Of a stretch of 38,198 bases of DNA, positions 1-7,127 are shown piece by piece. Position 1 is the first letter of the stretch; every line of letters starts with the position of its first letter. Position numbers and translations under genes: made by a program. Source of the stretch: Halomonas sp. A11-A (lineage in GTDB: Bacteria; Pseudomonadota; Gammaproteobacteria; Pseudomonadales; Halomonadaceae); assembly GCF_003182195.1 (NCBI RefSeq), contig NZ_QGTM01000028.1:1-38198 (forward strand), written 5' to 3'. The notes under the pieces are model-generated. The model saw only the letters and a program-made list of their open reading frames with translations. It was not told the DNA's origin and did no database searches.

Positions 1-93
1 TCCGTAGGGGACTCTCACCCCCAAGTCACCCCGCCAACCACCACGGTTGACCGGATAGCGCCTGAGCGGCGCTTCGCGCCATGCCTGGCGCAC
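1..93 (-). mobile_element. 5' end of a group II intron (partial, runs off the left edge)
   Basis: Read on the minus strand from position 93 leftwards, the sequence opens with GTGCGCC, the usual 5' start of bacterial group II introns. It immediately folds as a short hairpin (GCGCCA, loop GGCA, TGGCGC). It ends near the window edge with GGGGGTGAGAGTCCCC, which resembles the domain I element GGGTGAAAGTCCC seen in many such introns. The boundary lies six bases past the T run of the terminator at 99-131. Group IIC introns are known to insert just downstream of terminator hairpins. The reverse transcriptase/maturase reading frame would lie outside the window, so this is a partial call from about 93 nt of RNA signature only. 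Confidence 0.65.
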
Positions 94-98
94 CACCG

Positions 99-131
99 AA
101 AAGACCCGGCGCCACTGGCGCCGGGTCTTTT
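99..131 (-). terminator. Rho-independent terminator downstream of the M18 aminopeptidase gene
   Basis: A perfect inverted repeat has 15-nt arms at 99-113 and 117-131 around a 3-nt loop. The arms begin and end with A4/T4, so it has a T run in both directions. It lies 35 bp past the aminopeptidase stop codon. It also seems to have been the docking site for the group II intron whose 5' end starts at 93. Confidence 0.9.
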
Positions 132-166
132 CGTCCTGGTGCATTCCCGCCCGGGATCAAGCCCGC

Positions 167-1465
167 TCAGGCAAGCTCGGGACGGTTGCAGAAGGCAGTC
201 AGCACGCGGGTGAGGTACTCGACGTCGCGCGCGCCTGCGGTCTCGCGAATGGAGTGCATCGCCCACTGGGGAGCCCCCACGTCGAGGGTCGGCACGCCGA
301 GCTCGGTGGCGGTGATCGGCCCGATGGTGCTGCCGCACCCCATGTCGGCCCGGGTCACGAAGGTCTGCACCGGCACCTCGGCCTCGCGGCACAGGTCACG
401 GAACATGGCCGCGGTCGCGCTGTTGGTGGCATAGCGCTGGTTGGCATTGACCTTGATCACCGGCCCGCCGTTGAGCGCCGGCCCGTGAGCGGCATCGTGC
501 TTGTCGGTGAAGTTGGGGTGCAGCGCGTGGGCGTTGTCGCAGGAGATCATCCGCGAGGCCTGGATCAGCCGGATGAAGCCTCCCTCCCCGCCCCCGCCGA
601 GCTGCTCACTGACACGACGCAGGACGTCGCCCAGGAAGGGCCCCTGGGCGCCGCAGGCGCTGGCACTGCCCACCTCTTCGTGGTCACTGGCGGCCAGCAC
701 GACACCCTGCTTGCCATCCGAGGCCAGCAGCGCCTCGAGGCCGACAAAACAGGAGAGCAGGTTGTCGAGCCGCGCACTGGCAATCAGCTCACCCGCCACG
801 CCGATCCGCGCCGGCGGCTGCATGTCGTAGAGGGCCAGCTCGAAGTCGAGCAGCTCGACCTCCTTCAGGCCGTGCTGCTCGGCAACCCAGCCCTTGAGCA
901 GGCGCTCGAGGTCGGGGCTCTCGCCGCCCTGCAGGAAGACCGGCGCCATCTGGGTCTGGGCATTGATCGGACGCCCCTGGTTGACGTCACGATCCAGGTG
1001 GATCGCCAGGCTCGGGATGATCGCCACGGGGCGCTCCACGTTGAGCAGCAGCCCCTCCAGGCGCCCATCGGGATGGCGCACATGGATTCGCCCGGCCAGC
1101 CCCAGATCGCGGTCGTACCAGGGGGCCAACAGGACGCCACCATAGGTCTCCACGCCGAGCTGCAGCCAGCCGGCACTGACCTGGGCCGCACTGGGCTTGA
1201 GGCGCAGGCCCGGGCTGTCGGTATGGGCACCGATCATGCGCAGCGCGTTCAGCTCACCCTCGGGCAGCTGCAGGGCGATGATCGAGGAGTCGTTGCGGGT
1301 CACATAGACGCGCTCGCCGGGCGAAAGCCGCCAGGGCTCACGCTCGTCGAGACGACGAAAACCCGCCGCCTCGAGCCGTGCTGCCATGCTGGCAGCGGCG
1401 TGCCAGGGCGTGGGCGAGCGACGCAGGAAGTCGAGCAGACGCTCGATGAGATCGTCCTGGGACAT
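167..1465 (-). CDS. apeB: M18 family aminopeptidase
   Basis: This 432-residue cytoplasmic metallo-aminopeptidase belongs to the M18 family, which releases N-terminal (often acidic) residues from peptides using two metal ions. Visible metal-site motifs are GAHTDSPGLRLKP (His81, Asp83), ARLDN (near Asp234) and SDHEEVGS (Glu263/Glu264), with a C-terminal MGCGSTIGPI and a final His before SIRE. The length fits the family (about 430 residues). The frame is open 50 codons further upstream, but MSQDDLIERL is taken as the start: it is preceded by the ribosome site GAGGAATTC, and the extra residues do not look like M18 protein. The gene is divergent from prc and ends at a strong terminator. Confidence 0.93.
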   Translation of the reverse strand: MSQDDLIERLLDFLRRSPTPWHAAASMAARLEAAGFRRLDEREPWRLSPGERVYVTRNDSSIIALQLPEGELNALRMIGAHTDSPGLRLKPSAAQVSAGWLQLGVETYGGVLLAPWYDRDLGLAGRIHVRHPDGRLEGLLLNVERPVAIIPSLAIHLDRDVNQGRPINAQTQMAPVFLQGGESPDLERLLKGWVAEQHGLKEVELLDFELALYDMQPPARIGVAGELIASARLDNLLSCFVGLEALLASDGKQGVVLAASDHEEVGSASACGAQGPFLGDVLRRVSEQLGGGGEGGFIRLIQASRMISCDNAHALHPNFTDKHDAAHGPALNGGPVIKVNANQRYATNSATAAMFRDLCREAEVPVQTFVTRADMGCGSTIGPITATELGVPTLDVGAPQWAMHSIRETAGARDVEYLTRVLTAFCNRPELA

Positions 1466-1481
1466 GAATTCCTCAACTAAT

Positions 1482-1516
1482 AGGTGACATGAGATGCTAA
1501 CAGGTGTCATGAGATG
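1482..1516. promoter_or_regulatory. Tandem 15-bp repeats in the apeB-prc divergent promoter region
   Basis: Two direct repeats, aggtgacatgagatg (1482-1496) and aggtgtcatgagatg (1502-1516), match at 14 of 15 positions and start 20 bp apart, close to two helical turns. The second copy contains the inverted repeat GTCAT-GAG-ATGAC. A possible -10 for prc (TACAAT, 1531-1536) lies just downstream. The arrangement suggests an operator for a dimeric regulator acting on one or both divergent genes. The protein is unknown. Confidence 0.4.
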
Positions 1517-1617
1517 ACGAGGGATGCTGCTACAATAGCCCTTCGGCCTACGCAACTCGCGGGCCCCGAAAGGGTCAAGGGAATTAGAGTGTACATGAAA
1601 CCGGGAGTGCTTCATTG

Positions 1618-3675
1618 ATGAGCCTGCTTGCCCAACTGGGACGTCCAGCCGCCGCCCTGGTCGGCCTGCTGCTGGTCGCCGGCGTTGCCCTGGCGCAGCC
1701 GCAACCCACCGACGCCCAGCGGCAGGCGGCCATGGAAGTCGCCGAATCGCTACGCTATGGCCACTACGCCGACATTCAGCTGGATAACGCCTGGTCGCGC
1801 CAGGCCTTCGAGCGCTACCTGGATATCCTCGACGGCCAACGCGCCTTCCTGCTGGCCGACGATATCGCCGACTTCCGCCACCTCGAAGAGCGTATCGACG
1901 ACGCCATCTTCGACGGCGAACTGAACGAAGCCTACGCTCTCTATCATCGCTATCACGAGCGCGCCGAGGCTCGCTTCGAGTGGCTGCTGGCCCGGATCGA
2001 CGAGGGGCTTGGCTTCAGCTATGACAGCGACCTGCGCCTGACCCTGGACCGCGACGAAGCGCCCTGGGCCGAGAGCCTCGACGAGCTCGACGAGCTCTGG
2101 CTCAAACGCCTCAAGAACGCCGCCCTGACGCTTGTCATCAGCGGCCAGGACGACGAGCAGGTGGAAGAGACCCTGCGCCAGCGCTACGAAGGGCAGCTCA
2201 ACCGCGTGCGCCAGACCAACGAGGAGGACATCTTCGGCCTCTTCATGGCCGCGGTGACCAGCAGCATCGACCCGCACAGCGAGTACCTCTCGCCCCGCCA
2301 GGGCGAGTCTTTCGACATCCAGATGCGCCTCTCCCTGGAGGGCATCGGCGCCCTGCTGCAGTCCGACGGCGAGTACGTCAAGGTCGCCAGCCTGGTACCC
2401 GGCGGGCCCGCCGAGCGCGCCAGCGCGCTGGAACCCGCCGATCGCATCATCGCCGTGGGCCAGGAAGAGGGCGAGATGGTCAATGTGGTGGGCATGCGCC
2501 TGGACAACGTGGTCGACCTGATCCGCGGACCCAAGGGCTCGGTGGTGCGTCTGGACGTGGTGCCCGCCCAGGCGGTGGACATGACCCGCTCGCGCATCGT
2601 CGAGATCACCCGCGACACCGTGAACCTCGAGGACCAGGCAGCCCAGGGCAGGGTAATCGAGATCGAGCGCGATGACGGCCCGCACCGCATCGGCGTGATC
2701 AAGATCCCCACCTTCTATGTGGACTTCGATGCCTGGCAGGCCGGCGAGGAGGACTTCCGCAGCACCACCCGAGACGTGGCCCGAGAGATCGAGCGACTCC
2801 AGCAGGAGGACATCGAGGGCATCGTGCTCGACCTGCGCAATAACGGCGGCGGCGCCCTGCAGGAGGCCAACTCGCTGCTCGGGCTCTTCATCGATCGCGG
2901 CCCCACCGTCCAGGTGCGCGACGCCCGCGGGCGCATCAGCCTCTACGGTGACACCGAGGCAGGGACCCTCTACGACGGCCCGCTGGGCGTGCTGGTCAAC
3001 CGCCTCTCCGCCTCCGCCTCGGAGATCTTCGCCGGCGCCATCCAGGACTATGGTCGCGGCCTGGTGATGGGCACCCCGACCTTCGGCAAGGGCACGGTGC
3101 AGACGCTCAACGAGCTCTCCCACGGCCAGATCAAGCTGACCCGCGCCAAGTTCTACCGCATCTCCGGGGACAGCACCCAGCACCGCGGCGTGGAGCCGGA
3201 CATCATCTTCCCGAGCCTGATCGATCCCGAGTTGATCGGCGAGAGCAGCCTGGACAACGCTCTGGACTGGGATACCGTTCGCTCGGTGCAGTACCGCCAA
3301 TACGGCGAGCCGTGGCGCTACCTGGAGGCGATCAAGGACCGCCACCGCACGCGTGCCGCGGAGCACCCCAACTTTCGCTACCTGACCCAGCAGGCGGAGC
3401 TCAATCGCCGGCTGCGCGAGCAGACCACCAGCGTCAGCCTCAACCGCGAACAGCGCCAGCGAGAGGTCGAGGAGCAGGAGGCCGAGCAACTGAGCCTCGA
3501 GAACCAGCGCCGCCAGGCTCTGGGACTGGACATGCTCGAGGAGTGGATCGACGCGCGCAGCGAGGAGAACGACGAGGAGCCGGTGGAGCAGGTTCAGGTG
3601 CAGGAAGCCGCTCATATCCTGCTGGACTTCGCCCTGCTCAGCAGCGAGGGCTACCGGCTGGCCAATCGCGACTGA
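1618..3675 (+). CDS. prc: Tail-specific carboxy-terminal protease (S41 family)
   Basis: This 685-residue periplasmic C-terminal processing protease is the homologue of E. coli Prc (Tsp, 682 residues), which degrades proteins with nonpolar C-termini and processes cell-envelope substrates. Order of parts: signal peptide (hydrophobic to about residue 26, cleavage after ALA), Prc N-terminal helical domain, PDZ domain (about 235-320, with LEGIGALL and GGPAERAS), S41 protease core and the Prc C-terminal domain (after about 540). The catalytic Ser-Lys dyad is visible as the Ser of SASASE (464-469) and Lys491 of FGKGTVQ. An ATG is used here; a TTG one codon upstream is equally compatible with the GGGAG ribosome site at 1603-1607. 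A strong terminator follows. Confidence 0.95.
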   Translation: MSLLAQLGRPAAALVGLLLVAGVALAQPQPTDAQRQAAMEVAESLRYGHYADIQLDNAWSRQAFERYLDILDGQRAFLLADDIADFRHLEERIDDAIFDGELNEAYALYHRYHERAEARFEWLLARIDEGLGFSYDSDLRLTLDRDEAPWAESLDELDELWLKRLKNAALTLVISGQDDEQVEETLRQRYEGQLNRVRQTNEEDIFGLFMAAVTSSIDPHSEYLSPRQGESFDIQMRLSLEGIGALLQSDGEYVKVASLVPGGPAERASALEPADRIIAVGQEEGEMVNVVGMRLDNVVDLIRGPKGSVVRLDVVPAQAVDMTRSRIVEITRDTVNLEDQAAQGRVIEIERDDGPHRIGVIKIPTFYVDFDAWQAGEEDFRSTTRDVAREIERLQQEDIEGIVLDLRNNGGGALQEANSLLGLFIDRGPTVQVRDARGRISLYGDTEAGTLYDGPLGVLVNRLSASASEIFAGAIQDYGRGLVMGTPTFGKGTVQTLNELSHGQIKLTRAKFYRISGDSTQHRGVEPDIIFPSLIDPELIGESSLDNALDWDTVRSVQYRQYGEPWRYLEAIKDRHRTRAAEHPNFRYLTQQAELNRRLREQTTSVSLNREQRQREVEEQEAEQLSLENQRRQALGLDMLEEWIDARSEENDEEPVEQVQVQEAAHILLDFALLSSEGYRLANRD

Positions 3676-3701
3676 GCCACCCCGCCCTTCGACACGCCAT
3701 C

Positions 3702-3730
3702 ACGCCGCCCCTCGGGGCGGCGTTCTTTTT
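3702..3730 (+). terminator. Rho-independent terminator of prc
   Basis: A 10-bp perfect stem (acgccgcccc at 3702-3711, ggggcggcgt at 3714-3723) with a two-base loop is followed by TCTTTTT. It begins 26 bp after the prc stop codon. Confidence 0.9.
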
Positions 3731-3837
3731 GCCTCGTGCCTCGCCATGCCAGACAGGCCGTGCCAGACAGACAGGCACGCAAAGACACCGGCGAGCGAAC
3801 TCAACCAGCGGATCGGATCAGGATGACGAACTGAAGA

Positions 3838-3913
<76 letters not shown>

Positions 3914-3929
3914 ACAGAAGGGGGGCTGA

Positions 3930-4005
<76 letters not shown>

Positions 4006-4040
4006 ATCACGGCTTTTCAGCAGCGCGTTCGAGGCGACGT

Positions 4041-4116
<76 letters not shown>

Positions 4117-4137
4117 ACGGCGTCGAACACGGGGCGT

Positions 4138-4165
4138 AGTATACGGATTCGCTTCTGAAGGTCAA
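4138..4165 (-). promoter_or_regulatory. Sigma-70 promoter of the tRNA-Asn cluster
   Basis: On the minus strand a -35 TTGACC (4160-4165), a 16-bp spacer and a -10 TATACT (4138-4143) are followed by the GC-rich stretch ACGCCCCG. Such GC-rich discriminators are typical of stringently controlled stable-RNA promoters. Confidence 0.75.
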
Positions 4166-4218
4166 GGGAAAGCGCCCCTCCCTCCCCCTGGGGCCTCCCC
4201 CTGGGGCGCACCAGAAAG

Positions 4219-4257
4219 CGAAACGCCCGCCTGGCCAGGAGCCAAGCGGGCGTTTCG
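4219..4257 (-). terminator. Terminator-like hairpin after tRNA-Met
   Basis: A 12-bp perfect stem (cgaaacgcccgc at 4219-4230, gcgggcgtttcg at 4246-4257) starts 7 bp past the 3' end of tRNA-Met. The T tract is short, lying within the GTTTCGCTTTC end of the hairpin. It separates tRNA-Met from the tRNA-Asn promoter. Confidence 0.65.
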
Positions 4258-4263
4258 AGTGTC

Positions 4264-4340
4264 TGGTGGCTACGCCCTGATTTGAACAGGGGACCCCATC
4301 ATTATGAGTGATGTGCTCTAACCAGCTGAGCTACGTAGCC
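4264..4340 (-). tRNA. tRNA-Met (CAT), elongator
   Basis: A 77-nt cloverleaf with CCA. The acceptor stem is GGCTACG with CGTAGCC, the anticodon loop CTCATAA, and the T arm CCCTG-TTCAAAT-CAGGG. The first base pair G-C and the close match to the E. coli elongator tRNA-Met support elongator rather than initiator. Confidence 0.96.
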
Positions 4341-4378
4341 AGGCTGTCGGGCAAACGAGCGCCGTTCGACGGGGACGC

Positions 4379-4407
4379 ATTATGCCTGCCAAGGCACCGG
4401 TTGGCAA
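4379..4407 (-). promoter_or_regulatory. Sigma-70 promoter of tRNA-Met
   Basis: Minus-strand -35 TTGCCA (4402-4407), 17-bp spacer and -10 CATAAT (4379-4384), placed 38 bp before the tRNA 5' end. It is back to back with the fadE control region. Confidence 0.65.
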
Positions 4408-4478
4408 GCCTGCTCTGCGGCCACTCACCGAGCCAGGCGGCGCTGGCCGGTTGCAAGGGGATAGGCTAGTCTGCAAGA

Positions 4479-4498
4479 ATTCAAACATCTGTTCGAAT
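4479..4498. promoter_or_regulatory. PsrA-like operator upstream of fadE
   Basis: ATTCAAAC-ATCT-GTTCGAAT is an inverted repeat with 8-bp arms (7 of 8 paired) and a 4-bp centre, 30 bp before the fadE ATG. Its core CAAAC-N4-GTTCG is one base from the known Pseudomonas PsrA motif (G/C)AAAC-N2-4-GTTT(G/C). PsrA is a TetR-family repressor released by long-chain fatty acids. A weak promoter, TTGCAA (4451-4456) with an 18-bp spacer to AAGAAT (4475-4480), would be overlapped by the site, fitting repression. The regulator itself is not in the window. Confidence 0.6.
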
Positions 4499-4528
4499 AC
4501 CTGCGTCTCACCACAACCGGAGTCCCCC

Positions 4529-6976
4529 ATGCTGACCCTGATCCTACTGATCGTGGCCGTTGTCGGCCTGCTGGCGGTGATGCGCCGCGAGGCGGGCGCC
4601 CTGCCCGCCCTGGCGGTGCTCGCCGTCACCGGCCTTGCCAGCCTGCTCCTCGCCTCCACCCTGCTGGGCCTGCTGCTGCTGGCCGGCGCCCTGGTCGTGG
4701 CCGCGGCCGGCCTGCCGGCCCTGCGCGGCAAGTGGCTGACCCCGCGCCTCTTCGCCATGTTCAAGAAGGTGTCCCCGAAGGTCTCCGACACCGAGCGCGT
4801 GGCGCTGGAGGCCGGCAGCGTGGCCTGGGACGGCGAGCTCTTCACCGGCAAGCCGAACTGGCAGGCGCTGCTGGACGCCCGCGACGAGGGGCTCACGGAT
4901 GAAGAGAGGGCCTTTATCGACAACCAGTGCTCCGTTGCCGCCGGCATGTGCAACGCCTGGGACATTGCCAAGGAGCGCGCCGACCTGCCCCAGGAGCTCT
5001 GGGACCACCTCAAGCAGGAGCGCTACTTCGGCATGATCATCCCGAAGGCGTACGGCGGCCTGGGCTTTTCCGCCAAGGCGCAGTCCCTGGTGCTGCAGAA
5101 GCTCTCGGTCAACGAGACCCTGATGGTCACCGTGGGCGTGCCCAACTCCCTCGGCCCGGGCGAGCTGCTGCTCAAGTACGGCACCGACGAGCAGAAGAAC
5201 CACTACCTGCCGCGCCTGGCCGACGGCCGCGAGATCCCCTGCTTCGGCCTGACCGGCCCCCGCGCCGGCAGTGACGCCACCTCGCTGCCCGACACCGGCG
5301 TGGTCTGCCGGCAGATGGTCGACGGCAAGGAGGTGCTCGGCGTGCGTCTCAACTTCGAGAAGCGCTGGATCACCCTGGCCCCCATCGCCACGGTGGTGGG
5401 CCTTGCCTTCCGCCTCTTCGACCCGGAGAAGCTGCTGGGCGACGAGGAGGATCGCGGCATCACCCTGGCGCTGATTCCCCGCGACACCGCCGGCATGGAG
5501 ATCGGCCGCCGCCACCACCCCATCGGCAGCCCCTTCTTCAACGGCCCGATCAAGGGCAAGGATGTCTTCGTGCCGCTGGACACCATCATCGGCGGCGAGG
5601 CGATGATCGGCCAGGGCTGGCGGATGCTGGTGGAGTGCCTCTCGGTGGGGCGCTGCATCACCCTGCCCTCCGGCGCCACCGGCACCGCCCGCTACGCCAT
5701 CGGCTGGAGCGGCGGCTTTGCCCGCATCCGCCGCCAGTTCAACGTGCCGGTGGCCGAGATGGAGGGGGTCCAGGAGCCCCTGGCGCGCATGACGGCGCTG
5801 GGCTATATCGCCCAGGCGGCGGTCTACCAGACCGCCAACACCATCGACCGCGGCGAGAAGCCGGCAGTGCCCTCGGCGATCCTCAAGAGCCAGCTCACCG
5901 AGTTCCAGCGGGTGATCCTCGGCGACGCCATGGACATCCACGGCGGCAAGGCGGTGACGCTGGGGCCGCGCAACTACCTGGGGATCGGCTACAGCGCCAA
6001 CCCGGTGGCGATCACCGTGGAGGGCGCCAACATCATGACCCGCAACCTGATGATCTTCGGCCAGGGCGCCATCCGCTGCCATCCCTATGTGCTCGAGGAG
6101 CTGGCCGCCCGGGACGCCGATGATGTGCAGGCCTTCGACAAGGCGTTCTTCAGCCATGCCGGCCTGATCTTCGGCAACGCCGCCCGCGCCTTCACCCAGG
6201 GGCTGGGGCTAGGCCGCCCGGCGGTCCCCTTCGAGGGCGAGGCCAAGCGCTATGCCCAGGAGATCGCGCGGCTCTCCGCCGGCTTCGGGCTCTGCGCCGA
6301 TGCCGCCATGGCGAGCCTCGGCTCCACCTTGAAGCAGCGCGAGATGCTCTCGGCGCGCCTCGGCGATGTGCTGTCGAACCTCTACCTCGCCTCCATGGTG
6401 ATCAAGCAGTGGCACGAGGGGGAGAAGGTCGAGGGCGAGGCAGCGCTCTTCCACTACAGCTGCCAGTGGCTGCTGGGCCGCGCCGAGCAGGCCCTGGACG
6501 AGCTGTTCGACAACCTGCCCAACCGGGCACTCGCCCGCGGGCTGCGCCTGGTGGTGATGCCGAGGGGCAAGCGCTTCAGGCGCCCCCACGACGACCTGGC
6601 CCGCGCCATCGCCCAGGCGGTCTCCCGGGACACCGCCCTGCGCACGAAGCTCCTGGCCAACACCTGGTCGGCGGACGACGGCAGCCAGCCCAACTTCCTG
6701 GCACGCTACAACGCCCTGCTGGCGACCCAGGAGCGCGCCGAGGCGCTCTACCGCACGGTCAACAAGGCCTATGCGAAGGGGGAGCTGCCCGCCGATGCGC
6801 TGCACCCCGAGCAGCGGGTGGAGGCGGCCCTGGAGGCCGGGCTGATCTCGGCAGAGGATGCCACCTTCATGCGCGAGCGCGAGGCCCGGGTGCTGGAGCT
6901 GCTCACCGTGGATGACTTCGAGTACGACGCCTTCGTCACCGACAAGTCCAAGGTGCTGCGCCACCACGCCGTCTGA
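4529..6976 (+). CDS. fadE: Acyl-CoA dehydrogenase FadE
   Basis: This 815-residue FAD-dependent dehydrogenase (E. coli FadE has 814) catalyses the first step of fatty-acid beta-oxidation, acyl-CoA to trans-2-enoyl-CoA. Order of parts: two hydrophobic N-terminal segments (residues 1-67) that probably tether it to the membrane; acyl-CoA dehydrogenase N-terminal, middle and C-terminal domains (about 90-490), with FGLTGPRAGSDATS, KRWITLAP and MDIHGGKAVTLGPRN; then the FadE-specific C-terminal DUF1974 region. The reading frame is open another 49 codons upstream, but MLTLILLIV matches the family start and the upstream part covers the operator. It is a single-gene transcript ending at a terminator. 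Confidence 0.95.
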   Translation: MLTLILLIVAVVGLLAVMRREAGALPALAVLAVTGLASLLLASTLLGLLLLAGALVVAAAGLPALRGKWLTPRLFAMFKKVSPKVSDTERVALEAGSVAWDGELFTGKPNWQALLDARDEGLTDEERAFIDNQCSVAAGMCNAWDIAKERADLPQELWDHLKQERYFGMIIPKAYGGLGFSAKAQSLVLQKLSVNETLMVTVGVPNSLGPGELLLKYGTDEQKNHYLPRLADGREIPCFGLTGPRAGSDATSLPDTGVVCRQMVDGKEVLGVRLNFEKRWITLAPIATVVGLAFRLFDPEKLLGDEEDRGITLALIPRDTAGMEIGRRHHPIGSPFFNGPIKGKDVFVPLDTIIGGEAMIGQGWRMLVECLSVGRCITLPSGATGTARYAIGWSGGFARIRRQFNVPVAEMEGVQEPLARMTALGYIAQAAVYQTANTIDRGEKPAVPSAILKSQLTEFQRVILGDAMDIHGGKAVTLGPRNYLGIGYSANPVAITVEGANIMTRNLMIFGQGAIRCHPYVLEELAARDADDVQAFDKAFFSHAGLIFGNAARAFTQGLGLGRPAVPFEGEAKRYAQEIARLSAGFGLCADAAMASLGSTLKQREMLSARLGDVLSNLYLASMVIKQWHEGEKVEGEAALFHYSCQWLLGRAEQALDELFDNLPNRALARGLRLVVMPRGKRFRRPHDDLARAIAQAVSRDTALRTKLLANTWSADDGSQPNFLARYNALLATQERAEALYRTVNKAYAKGELPADALHPEQRVEAALEAGLISAEDATFMREREARVLELLTVDDFEYDAFVTDKSKVLRHHAV

Positions 6977-7003
6977 AGCCTCTCTGCACCACCACAACCC
7001 TAC

Positions 7004-7033
7004 GCCCCGGCAGATGCCGGGGCATTTGCTTTC
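7004..7033 (+). terminator. Terminator of fadE
   Basis: A 9-bp stem (gccccggca at 7004-7012, tgccggggc at 7015-7023) is followed by ATTTGCTTT. It lies 27 bp after the fadE stop. Confidence 0.7.
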
Positions 7034-7127
7034 CCCCCAAAGCATGACTCGAGGCTATTCCGGTGAAAGGTCTGAACTGACCCCCTCTACGACCTTTCCC
7101 CGGCGCCTCTCGTACTCTGGCACCGCT

